DNA of 13,784 nucleotides from JBDRTU01 sp043823825 (GTDB lineage: Bacteria > Patescibacteriota > Patescibacteriia > Veblenbacterales > UBA10138): NCBI GenBank assembly GCA_043823825.1, contig JBDRTU010000014.1, positions 1 to 13,784 of the forward strand, written 5' to 3'. This document shows, in pieces, positions 6,521-12,411 of the stretch (the stretch's first letter is position 1; each line of letters starts with the position of its first letter). Position numbers and translations under genes: made by a program. The notes under the pieces were generated by a model, which did no database searches, had not been told where the DNA came from, and saw nothing but the letters and a program-made list of their open reading frames with translations.

Positions 6521-6556
6521 TCTAGTCCGCCAACTGGCGGACTATATTCTAGATTC
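6521..6556. repeat. Hairpin repeat related to the 599-664 element
   Basis: TAGTCCGCCA (6523-6532) pairs with TGGCGGACTA (6535-6544) around a two-base loop. The flanks TCTAG (6521-6525) and TATATTCTAGATTC (6543-6556) match TCTAG (621-625) and TATATTCTGGATTC (631-644) of the element near asnS, 13 of 14 bases in the right flank. Where that element has AAAAA, this one has the GC-rich hairpin. Confidence 0.45.
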
Positions 6557-6562
6557 AAAAAG

Positions 6563-6872
6563 CTACAGCTTTTGGTAAATAATACACAATACAGGAAAGC
6601 CGTTTGCGCCAAATGTTCCCACCTTCATCCTAACCATATATTCACCAATAAGACAAACGCCGCTATTAGAATCCTATAGAAGTTATAATTCCGCTTGTAG
6701 TTTCGTAATTAGTACTGGGACTACCACCTGCCTACCAGCCCCATGTATTATTGTATACTTTAAGATCACCATAGGCCTCTATTAAGCATCCACGAATACC
6801 AGAACCTTTATTAAATATCTTGTTATAATAATATCCGGTATAAATTTTGAGTACATAAATATAGCCGATCGG
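6563..6872 (-). pseudogene. Probable decayed coding remnant, family unknown
   Basis: On the minus strand an open frame from 6872 reads VLKIYTGYYYNKIF and GIRGCLIEAYGDLKVYNN, hits one TAG at 6732-6734, and continues AGGSPSTNYETTSGIITSI. A one-base frame change near 6673 then gives DSNSGVCLIGEYMVRMKVG and FGANGFPVLC, ending at TAG 6563-6565. Joined, these make about 103 residues with one stop and one frameshift, which is long for chance in such AT-rich DNA, and the composition (Gly, Ser, Thr, Tyr, two Cys) looks like a secreted or pilin-like protein. No start codon or complete N-terminus is visible, and the frame is blocked by a TAG in the palindrome at 6873-6875. The family is not recognised; random sequence remains possible. 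Confidence 0.35.
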
Positions 6873-6884
6873 CTATATTTATGT
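6853..6884. repeat. 32-bp perfect palindrome, terminator-like on the plus strand
   Basis: ACATAAATATAGCCGA (6853-6868) is followed directly by its exact complement (6869-6884); as RNA the loop would be GATC. On the plus strand it is followed by CATTTTTGTTTTT (6885-6897), so it looks like an intrinsic terminator for plus-strand transcription, although no plus-strand gene precedes it. On the minus strand no T tract follows. The palindromic core differs from the ATTCG-NN-CGAAT group. Confidence 0.75.
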
Positions 6885-6917
6885 CATTTTTGTTTTTGGG
6901 TGAGGCTGAAAAGAGTT

Positions 6918-6956
6918 AAAAAATAAAAAACCCCGTGGCAGTACTCGCCTCGGGGT
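6918..6956 (-). terminator. Rho-independent terminator after purC
   Basis: On the minus strand ACCCCG (6951-6956) pairs with CGGGGT (6930-6935), with a further GGC/GCC inner stem across a single A-A mismatch, followed by a T-rich run (A-rich 6918-6930 on the plus strand). It lies 24 bases after the purC stop and closely resembles the purB terminator. Confidence 0.9.
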
Positions 6957-6980
6957 CGATTTATTTTTCCTTCTTACTGT

Positions 6981-8021
6981 TTACAATAGATTTTCTCGTT
7001 GGTATTCATCCAAACTGCGGTCGGTTATCATCTTAAAAATTCTGAGATAACGTTCCGTGGTTTGACTTATAACATCAGTAGGAACTTGCAGGGAGTCAAC
7101 AAACTCCAAGTGCGCAAGGTCTTCGGGATTTAACCCTTTTAGCCCGACAATTTTTTCACCTTGTTTGTTGGAGAAGAGTGTTTCGATCTGGCTTCCCCAA
7201 TCACGCACTGGCTGTTTATCGTAAAACGGCGGATCCTGCCCATTCGCCATGGCTTGCTCCCACGCGCTGGAGATAGTAAAGCGGCTGGAATCAGGAGTTA
7301 AAACTTCGTCTGCCAAATACAGTTTTCCTGCCCCGTCGCGCCCCAGCTCGAACTTAGTGTCAAGAATCAATACCCCATTTATAGCTGCGTACCTATAGGC
7401 CCGCGAGTAGACATCGCTGGCCATAATCACTGGCTCACGCCCCTGCTGGTCACCTGTCTCGGCAAAATAAGCATCCACGGTGATGTTTTGGTCATGACCT
7501 GTTTCAGCTTTAGTGGAAGGGGTAAAAATTGGCCGTTCTATTTTGGCCCATTTTTTCAAACCCTCCTGCACTGGTTGACCTGCTGCGGTGCCGTGTCTCT
7601 GGTACTCTTTGAATACTGATCCGCCAATATGATGCCGATAAACAAATTCATACGGCAATATGCCCAATTTACGGATCACCAGGCTTCGAACCAAGGGTAT
7701 ATCAGGATATTCCTCCCCCAAAAAATGAACAAAATTATGTGGATAGTCTTGATCAGGGTGAGGAAACATGTGATTCGGTATTTTTTGAAACACCTGGGTT
7801 AACCAAAAATAGGTTAAGGCAGTAAGCACCTCTCCTTTTTTTGGCACCGTCACTGGCAACACAAAATCGAAAATACTTATCCGATCGGTCGCCTCGGTCA
7901 GTAGTAAGTCATCTCTCCCTGGTACTCTATAAGTATCCCGCACCTTTCCCTGACTGATTAAACAGTCCTTCATCGTGGGGATAATTGCCAAGTCTTTAAT
8001 ATTGGCTGGAATATGTGTCAT
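6981..8021 (-). CDS. purC: Phosphoribosylaminoimidazole-succinocarboxamide (SAICAR) synthase
   Basis: This enzyme joins aspartate to CAIR using ATP in cytoplasmic de novo purine synthesis. Visible marks are GKVRDTY (25-31), TEATDRISIFD (42-52), the GGSVFKEYQRHGTAAG block (133-148), FTPSTKAETGHDQN (166-179), DTKFELG (221-227) and the family signature LADEVLTPDSSRF (236-248). At 346 residues it is longer than the compact ~240-residue bacterial form and nearer the ~300-residue form seen in fungi and some bacteria. It starts three bases after the purE stop, with AAGGAAGG overlapping the end of purE, so the two are translationally coupled. A strong terminator follows. The next step, release of fumarate, would be done by the purB product encoded just upstream. 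Confidence 0.96.
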   Translation of the reverse strand: MTHIPANIKDLAIIPTMKDCLISQGKVRDTYRVPGRDDLLLTEATDRISIFDFVLPVTVPKKGEVLTALTYFWLTQVFQKIPNHMFPHPDQDYPHNFVHFLGEEYPDIPLVRSLVIRKLGILPYEFVYRHHIGGSVFKEYQRHGTAAGQPVQEGLKKWAKIERPIFTPSTKAETGHDQNITVDAYFAETGDQQGREPVIMASDVYSRAYRYAAINGVLILDTKFELGRDGAGKLYLADEVLTPDSSRFTISSAWEQAMANGQDPPFYDKQPVRDWGSQIETLFSNKQGEKIVGLKGLNPEDLAHLEFVDSLQVPTDVISQTTERYLRIFKMITDRSLDEYQRENLL

Positions 8022-8024
8022 TAT

Positions 8025-8576
8025 TCACCTTCCTTTCTTTTGTTGTTTTTCTAATTGTTCTGCTTGATATGCAACTTCAATCGCTTTTACCAATGTTCTA
8101 CGCTTAAGTAGTTTGGGCTTCTTTAACTTTATTACCGGTAAGTCTGCAGATACTGCAAACATACAGGCCTCAAAAAAACCGTATCTTCCTACGTAATTAT
8201 TAAACACCACCCATGTTCCCGGAACTTCACTGATGCTAAGTTTAGCCGCTTCCGTATGAACGGTATTGTCGGGATCTGCAAAAGCCACACCAACTACCAC
8301 CAGCTGGTCGTTTTTAAGCGTGTAACGCAAGTAAGCGTCTACCGTGCCTGTTAAATGATTGGCCCAACCAGCACCAACTATCACTACATCTACCAGACCA
8401 GACAGACGGCGACATAAATCCAACACCTTATCAGTGTTGCGATGAATGCTGGCAGTAATTACATCTACTACTTCAATAGAACCAGCTTCAACCGCCCTTT
8501 TTAAATACTCCAGACCTGGCGAACACTGACTCAGATCAGAATCCGAGCCAACTATTATTGCGATTCTTCTTTTCAT
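8025..8576 (-). CDS. purE: Divergent phosphoribosylaminoimidazole carboxylase/mutase, PurE family
   Basis: PurE proteins make CAIR, either by rearranging N5-CAIR (class I) or directly from AIR and CO2 (class II). This 183-residue protein keeps GSDSD at 10-14, a Ser-X-His-Arg at 43-46 (SIHR, where the family usually has SAHR) and a His-Leu-X-Gly at 74-77 (GAGWANHLTG, usually GAGGAAHLPG), so the expected active-site residues are present. Outside these motifs it is clearly divergent, for example the VPGTWVVFNNYVGRYGFFEA stretch and a basic C-terminal tail (EKQQKKGR). Its product feeds PurC, encoded three bases downstream. No PurK is seen here, so the class cannot be told. An AAGGAG site lies eight bases before the ATG. 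Family assignment is firm because of context and motifs. Confidence 0.88.
   Translation of the reverse strand: MKRRIAIIVGSDSDLSQCSPGLEYLKRAVEAGSIEVVDVITASIHRNTDKVLDLCRRLSGLVDVVIVGAGWANHLTGTVDAYLRYTLKNDQLVVVGVAFADPDNTVHTEAAKLSISEVPGTWVVFNNYVGRYGFFEACMFAVSADLPVIKLKKPKLLKRRTLVKAIEVAYQAEQLEKQQKKGR
8028..8035 (-). promoter_or_regulatory. purC ribosome binding site inside the end of purE
   Basis: AAGGAAGG on the minus strand overlaps the last purE codons and ends six bases before the purC ATG. It supports this start and coupling to purE translation. Confidence 0.75.
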
Positions 8577-8584
8577 GAGTTACT

Positions 8585-8628
8585 CTCCTTAATGAGAATT
8601 ATTAAATTGACAAGGGACAATATCTCCC
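8585..8628 (-). promoter_or_regulatory. purE leader with hairpin and AAGGAG site
   Basis: AAGGAG (8585-8590) lies eight bases before the ATG. Upstream, GGGAG (8624-8628) can pair with the TCCC of GTCCCTT (8612-8618). The CCTT of the same block could instead pair with the AAGG of the ribosome binding site 21 bases further on. The layout matches that of the purB leader. Switching between the two pairings is a hypothesis. Confidence 0.45.
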
Positions 8629-8635
8629 ACGTTTG

Positions 8636-8664
8636 ACTATATGTTTAGTGTATTTTTATGCCAA
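8636..8664 (-). promoter_or_regulatory. Sigma70-type promoter of purE-purC
   Basis: On the minus strand: TTGGCA (8659-8664), exact 17-base spacer, TATAGT (8636-8641). The predicted start near 8629 gives a leader of about 53 bases. Confidence 0.7.
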
Positions 8665-8733
8665 TACCTTAACTTATTTTGAGTCTAAAGGCAAGTTGAA
8701 TAAAAATCTCCCTTAACACTTTTTACAAATGCG

Positions 8734-8751
8734 ACCTTTCGCGCGAATGGG
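8734..8751. repeat. Imperfect palindrome around TTCGCGCGAA
   Basis: TTCGCGCGAA (8738-8747) is palindromic, flanked by CC/GG pairs (8735-8736 with 8749-8750) across one T-T mismatch. It resembles a degraded copy of the palindromes at 2083-2112 and 8791-8808. Confidence 0.4.
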
Positions 8752-8781
8752 TACAAAGTAAAAGGTTAAGCTAAACAAATT

Positions 8782-8809
8782 CCTCATTCGCTCATTCGCG
8801 CGAATGAGG
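8782..8809. repeat. Palindrome CTCATTCGCGCGAATGAG with duplicated left arm
   Basis: CTCATTCGC/GCGAATGAG (8791-8808) is a perfect 18-bp palindrome. The left arm CTCATTCG is repeated in tandem (8783-8790 and 8791-8798), so CCTCATTCG at 8782-8790 can instead pair with CGAATGAGG at 8801-8809. The 347-base gap 8577-8923 also holds a small inverted repeat GTTGA/TCAAC (8825-8839), the purE control region and the purB terminator. Confidence 0.7.
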
Positions 8810-8867
8810 GTAAGGTGGAGAAAAGTTGAACAACTCAACGGAGGAGACTATTGAGGTGTTGGAGTAA

Positions 8868-8901
8868 ATAAAAAACCCCCAAGGTAGTGTTTGCCTTGGG
8901 G
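8868..8901 (-). terminator. Rho-independent terminator after purB
   Basis: On the minus strand CCCCAAGG (8894-8901) pairs with CCTTGGGG (8877-8884) around a nine-base loop, followed by GTTTTTTATTT. It lies 22 bases after the purB stop. Confidence 0.9.
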
Positions 8902-8923
8902 TTGATTTTTGCTATAATTTTTT

Positions 8924-10429
8924 TTACAACGAATTTTCGTCTTCTACCATACAAATCTCCACGGCATCGCCGAGATACTCCTCTGGCTTTACCAAAAGAT
9001 TCTTTATTGTAGATGGTACCATTTCCCAGACGGCAGCTACTTCGCTATTAGTTTGAGCCATATCATCCATTACAACCACTAATGTCGACCGTCGTCTTTT
9101 AGCCTCGGGCATTACCTCCTTGTTGACGAATCGATGCGCTTCGGACAAACCAGCCTTACTCAGAGCAAGAAATAACAACTCGCTCATTACCAAGAATTTG
9201 CTTTCCCCAAAGTTTCTCGCCAACATCTCATCATTGCATTGCATCTGGGACAGTAACCGTTCTGCCACTCGTAATTGCTCATACAAATAAATGATAAGTG
9301 TTTGATAATCACGAGACGGCCGACTGTTGCACAAATCACGTCCTAAATCGCTTATCATGTTTAGAAACGGCTTCAGTACCTCGGCGGTATTCATACGATA
9401 CATACCAACCATACCCTCGGCGGCCACCGGATTGCTATCTTTATGAGCCATAGTGGAGGATGTGGATGATATAGAAAGTACCTCGCCAATGCCAGACGAC
9501 TGCAGAATACGCGAATCCTCTCCTAGTTGCCCAAGCACCGAACTCACAAAGTACATCTCGGTCAAATAACGAGACCATAAACGAGCATCTATAATTTGCG
9601 TTGAAAGTGATGGTTTGCCTAAACCCATAACTTTGGTAAGAAAGAATGATTCCATGCTTTCGCCGGCGTTTAATACTGTGCGCGCAAAGCACTGCGGAAT
9701 CTCAAATGCATTAAGAGCCGATCCTACGCCTGTAGCGCCAGACACTTTACCTGTAAGTTTTTCTACAGCCTGGTTAGCGTGGCGTGCACTTTCCACAAAA
9801 TGCCTATGAATCACACTAAGCCAAAAACCGACAGTAGCAGGAAGTGCATACTGCAGATGAGTCCGGTGCATTTGAATTTTTTGGGTAAATTCATGTATGC
9901 GTCTCCGCATCAACTCGTCCACACGATCCATAGCTGGCTTGAGCACATGATAATGTGCTTTCAAAAACATCAATGCCCTGGCCTGCTCGATACAATCATA
10001 GCTTGTCCAGCCAAAATGAGCATAGCGATGCAATTGAATAGGAAGTTCTTTCCTTAACATAAAAAGCATAGCATTTACGTCATGCCCGATTTCTGGTTTT
10101 CTCTCCAGCGTATCCATGTCCCTAGTACGCATTGAAGTTAAGGTTCGCTTGGCCCAATCTAAATCCAAGTATTGTGCGATACCTGGCGCAAAACCAATAA
10201 TATCAAGAAAATGCATCCACATTATTTCTGGAATAGCCATCCAACCCACCCACTGATCATAGCCAAAATACGGCCTTAACTCATCGCGCCCATACTTCGG
10301 GTAACCTGACAATATTAAATCTCTCGGGGTGGGCGCTACCTCAAAAACGAGGGTAGAAATCAGATTCTGCCGAAAATTACCTAGAATCTTGACAACATCA
10401 TGAGCATCAAGCACTCTTTGTTCTTCCAT
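8924..10429 (-). CDS. purB: Adenylosuccinate lyase, divergent
   Basis: This fumarase/aspartase-superfamily enzyme would split SAICAR to AICAR and adenylosuccinate to AMP, releasing fumarate. Supporting marks are EIGHDVNA (113-120, His116), HFGWTSYD (138-145), RTH with LQYALPATVG (189-201), GKVSGATG (227-234) and the signature loop SSTMAHKDSNP (324-334), which keeps the serine pair and Lys/Asn-Pro but departs from the usual GSSxMPxKxNP. At 501 residues it exceeds the usual 430-470, with a long N-terminal lead of about 60 residues. Its closeness to purE and purC supports PurB over other superfamily members. It has its own promoter, AAGGAG site eight bases before the ATG, and terminator. The neighbouring DNA is poorer in GC than this gene. 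Confidence 0.9.
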   Translation of the reverse strand: MEEQRVLDAHDVVKILGNFRQNLISTLVFEVAPTPRDLILSGYPKYGRDELRPYFGYDQWVGWMAIPEIMWMHFLDIIGFAPGIAQYLDLDWAKRTLTSMRTRDMDTLERKPEIGHDVNAMLFMLRKELPIQLHRYAHFGWTSYDCIEQARALMFLKAHYHVLKPAMDRVDELMRRRIHEFTQKIQMHRTHLQYALPATVGFWLSVIHRHFVESARHANQAVEKLTGKVSGATGVGSALNAFEIPQCFARTVLNAGESMESFFLTKVMGLGKPSLSTQIIDARLWSRYLTEMYFVSSVLGQLGEDSRILQSSGIGEVLSISSTSSTMAHKDSNPVAAEGMVGMYRMNTAEVLKPFLNMISDLGRDLCNSRPSRDYQTLIIYLYEQLRVAERLLSQMQCNDEMLARNFGESKFLVMSELLFLALSKAGLSEAHRFVNKEVMPEAKRRRSTLVVVMDDMAQTNSEVAAVWEMVPSTIKNLLVKPEEYLGDAVEICMVEDENSL

Positions 10430-10437
10430 AACATCTA

Positions 10438-10485
10438 CTCCTTACTAAAATATGAAATTTTTAAGGGACGGTTTAAGCCCTCCCC
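10438..10485 (-). promoter_or_regulatory. purB leader with hairpin and AAGGAG site
   Basis: AAGGAG (10438-10443) lies eight bases before the ATG. GGGGAGGG (10478-10485) can pair with the CCC of GTCCCTT (10463-10469), and the CCTT there could alternatively pair with AAGG of the ribosome binding site 19 bases further on. The purE leader has the same order of elements and similar spacing. Confidence 0.45.
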
Positions 10486-10525
10486 TTTGTTATTTATGTT
10501 ATTTTATTCTTTAATTTATGCACCT

Positions 10526-10554
10526 ACTTTATCGCATAAATAAGGAAATTGCAA
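10526..10554 (-). promoter_or_regulatory. Predicted purB promoter
   Basis: On the minus strand: TTGCAA (10549-10554), 17-base spacer, TAAAGT (10526-10531). The predicted start near 10519 gives a leader of about 90 bases. Confidence 0.45.
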
Positions 10555-10580
10555 GTACCGGTAACTTCTCAACTATCCCT

Positions 10581-10608
10581 TTGGTACCATTCGTACGAAT
10601 GGTACCAA
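10581..10608. repeat. 28-bp perfect palindrome, core ATTCGTACGAAT
   Basis: TTGGTACCATTCGT (10581-10594) is followed directly by its exact complement (10595-10608). It lies upstream of the purB promoter. No T tract follows on either strand. Its centre matches the 2083-2112 and 8791-8808 palindromes except for the middle two bases. Confidence 0.8.
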
Positions 10609-10623
10609 GCTAAATTGGTAAAC

Positions 10624-10649
10624 CCCCACACTTACTTACAAATGTGGGG
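10624..10649. terminator. Hairpin behind the efflux operon, possible weak terminator
   Basis: CCCCACA (10624-10630) pairs with TGTGGGG (10643-10649) around a 12-base loop. On the minus strand it lies 52 bases after the DUF5666-like gene and is followed by GTTTACCAATTT, a weak T tract. It may end the transporter operon transcript. Confidence 0.45.
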
Positions 10650-10700
10650 TAAATGAAAAAAGGTCATCACTAATTAAAAATATTGTAAATTTTTTTATAT

Positions 10701-11135
10701 TTAATTATTTATTATTTGAGGTCTAGTTTGTATATTTTGTGCTGTAATACTACCATCACTATTAGTCGAACCGTTAACTATTACATTCTCTCCTACTACT
10801 AAATCATCCGGGGTGCCATCAGCGCTCTTCATAATTTCCGTAGCATTAGATAAAAAAACTATTTTCGAACCACCGTCAGGCAGTTTTATAGTTATGCTTT
10901 TATCATCTTTAGATATAATTTCTCCACCCAGAAAACCCACAATGTTACGCACGCCTCTGGCGCCTGGACCAAAGTCTTGCGCTCTTTGTTTCTGTTCTTC
11001 AGGGGTAAGGTTTCTAAAATCCTGAAAGGTATTATTACCGCTCGGAATCTTATTTTGGCTGTACTGATACCCACCATAAAAACCAACCGGAGCGGCAATG
11101 ATGATCGTGACTATTATTGGTAACCATTTTTGCAT
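10701..11135 (-). CDS. Membrane-anchored DUF5666-like protein
   Basis: This 144-residue protein has one N-terminal membrane anchor (about residues 4-25, with GFYGGYQYSQ just outside). A linker with LTPEEQKQRAQDF follows, then a small beta-rich domain from about residue 68 to 137: GGEIISKDDKSITIKLPDGG, IVFLSNATEIM, DDLVVGENVIVNGS and DGSITAQNIQTRP. This matches the general pattern of DUF5666-type small beta-barrel domains. It lies 34 bases after the permease gene, so it is probably the last gene of the transporter operon and an extracytoplasmic accessory. No Shine-Dalgarno site is seen. The domain match is from pattern memory; the function is unknown. Confidence 0.7.
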   Translation of the reverse strand: MQKWLPIIVTIIIAAPVGFYGGYQYSQNKIPSGNNTFQDFRNLTPEEQKQRAQDFGPGARGVRNIVGFLGGEIISKDDKSITIKLPDGGSKIVFLSNATEIMKSADGTPDDLVVGENVIVNGSTNSDGSITAQNIQTRPQIINN

Positions 11136-11169
11136 ATGTATAATGTTAATTATTAATCATAATTTATAA

Positions 11170-12396
11170 TTATTCATATCTTAAAGCATCAATCGGGTTC
11201 AATTTTGCGGCTCGACGAGCCGGATAGTAGCCAAAAATAATTCCAATTGCCGCTGACACGCCAAAAGCAAGAATAATTGAAAAACCTGTAACTGATGTGG
11301 TAGTACCGCTAAATTTTGTAATAAGAAGCGATGCCAGCCAGCCAAAAAATATTCCTACCACGCCGCCAATAAAAGTCAAAGCCACTGACTCTCCTAAAAA
11401 TTGGCTGCTAATGTCTTTGCCTTTTGCGCCCAGAGATTTGCGCAGTCCGATTTCACGAGTTCTTTCGGTAACTGTAGTCAACATCATATTCATAATGCCA
11501 ATGCCGCCAACTAAAAGCGAAATGCCAGCAATTGCTCCCAAAAGTAAAGTCAAAGTGTCTGTAACTGATGTCATTGCGCTTATAGTGTCTACCTGGTTCA
11601 TAATGCTAAAATCAGCGCTTAGTGGATCTGCAATTTTGTGTCTTACAAGCAATAAATTCGTAATTTGCTCTTGGGCTAATGTCATTAATTTTTCCTCCTT
11701 AACCTGAATATTGATATTACTGACTGAATCACTGCCAGTTAAATAACGTTGAGCTGTGGAAATGGGAATGAAGATTAAGTCATCACTTGAACTGAAACCA
11801 GTTCCGCCCTTGGCCATAGTTACGCCAATAACTGTAAACTCTAAGTTTTCAATGCGAATTTTTTGCCCAACTGGATTGGATCCTTCACCAAAAAGATCGT
11901 CACGGGTCACAGGACCGAGCACAGCCACTTTAGATGTTTTATTTACTTGAGTATTATTTATATTACTACCTCCTTCAATCCCAATATTTTTTACTCGGGC
12001 ATAAGATTCATCAACACCATAAATACTGGTATTTGTATTGGTTCCTTTAGTTGTTTTTACTTGCTTTCTTAATGAAACAGTTGGCGCCACTTCTTGAGCA
12101 TCCGCGACTTGTTCTTTAATCGCCCCAGAATCTTCCAGAGTTAAAGTAGTAGCCGAGCCCATTCCGCCACGCACCATTGAACCCAGGCCTTGTTGTGATC
12201 CGGGCATGACTACTAATAAATTTGATCCTAAAGATTGAATATTAGCTTCAATGTTTTTAGCCGCTCCCTGTCCAATAGAAATCATGGAAATCACAGATCC
12301 AATCCCAATCACAATACCCAGAATCGTCAAAATTGACCGTGATTTATTAGCAGACAGTGCAAAATATGTTTCTTGAAATAAATCAGATAATAACAT
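11170..12396 (-). CDS. ABC transporter permease, MacB/FtsX type
   Basis: This 408-residue permease has the MacB layout: a first membrane helix at about 20-42 (RSILTILGIVIGIGSVISMI), a large extracytoplasmic MacB_PCD domain to about residue 270, and three C-terminal helices of the FtsX domain. The conserved coupling segment TERTREIGLRKSLGA follows helix 2, and the protein ends in the typical ARRAAKLNPIDALRYE. Such permeases do not move substrate through the membrane directly but work mechanically with a periplasmic adaptor. The partner ATPase is encoded 15 bases upstream and the adaptor before it, so the complex is MacAB-like but with ATPase and permease as separate proteins. The substrate cannot be told; peptides, antibiotics or lipoproteins are known for relatives. 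No Shine-Dalgarno site is seen. Confidence 0.93.
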   Translation of the reverse strand: MLLSDLFQETYFALSANKSRSILTILGIVIGIGSVISMISIGQGAAKNIEANIQSLGSNLLVVMPGSQQGLGSMVRGGMGSATTLTLEDSGAIKEQVADAQEVAPTVSLRKQVKTTKGTNTNTSIYGVDESYARVKNIGIEGGSNINNTQVNKTSKVAVLGPVTRDDLFGEGSNPVGQKIRIENLEFTVIGVTMAKGGTGFSSSDDLIFIPISTAQRYLTGSDSVSNINIQVKEEKLMTLAQEQITNLLLVRHKIADPLSADFSIMNQVDTISAMTSVTDTLTLLLGAIAGISLLVGGIGIMNMMLTTVTERTREIGLRKSLGAKGKDISSQFLGESVALTFIGGVVGIFFGWLASLLITKFSGTTTSVTGFSIILAFGVSAAIGIIFGYYPARRAAKLNPIDALRYE

Positions 12397-12411
12397 AAGA
12401 TTTAATATCTT

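Noticed and set aside
6784..6857. Short peptide beginning MYSKFIPD from an ATG in the 6853-6884 palindrome
   Set aside because: Only about 24 codons, no ribosome binding site, and it overlaps the more protein-like decayed frame.
8585..8628. Known purine riboswitch upstream of purE
   Set aside because: The leader is too short and lacks the three-way junction and loop sequences of that class; only a simple two-pairing model is proposed.
9441..10057. Open frames of 64 to 92 codons in other frames across purB
   Set aside because: They overlap a convincing PurB reading frame and have shadow-like composition.
10892..11098. 68-codon minus-strand frame overlapping the DUF5666-like gene
   Set aside because: The other frame has a membrane anchor and a domain-like pattern; this one has neither.
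11297..11707. 136-codon open frame on the plus strand
   Set aside because: It lies antisense within the permease gene, whose protein is clearly conserved; the plus-strand peptide has no recognisable features or start signals.
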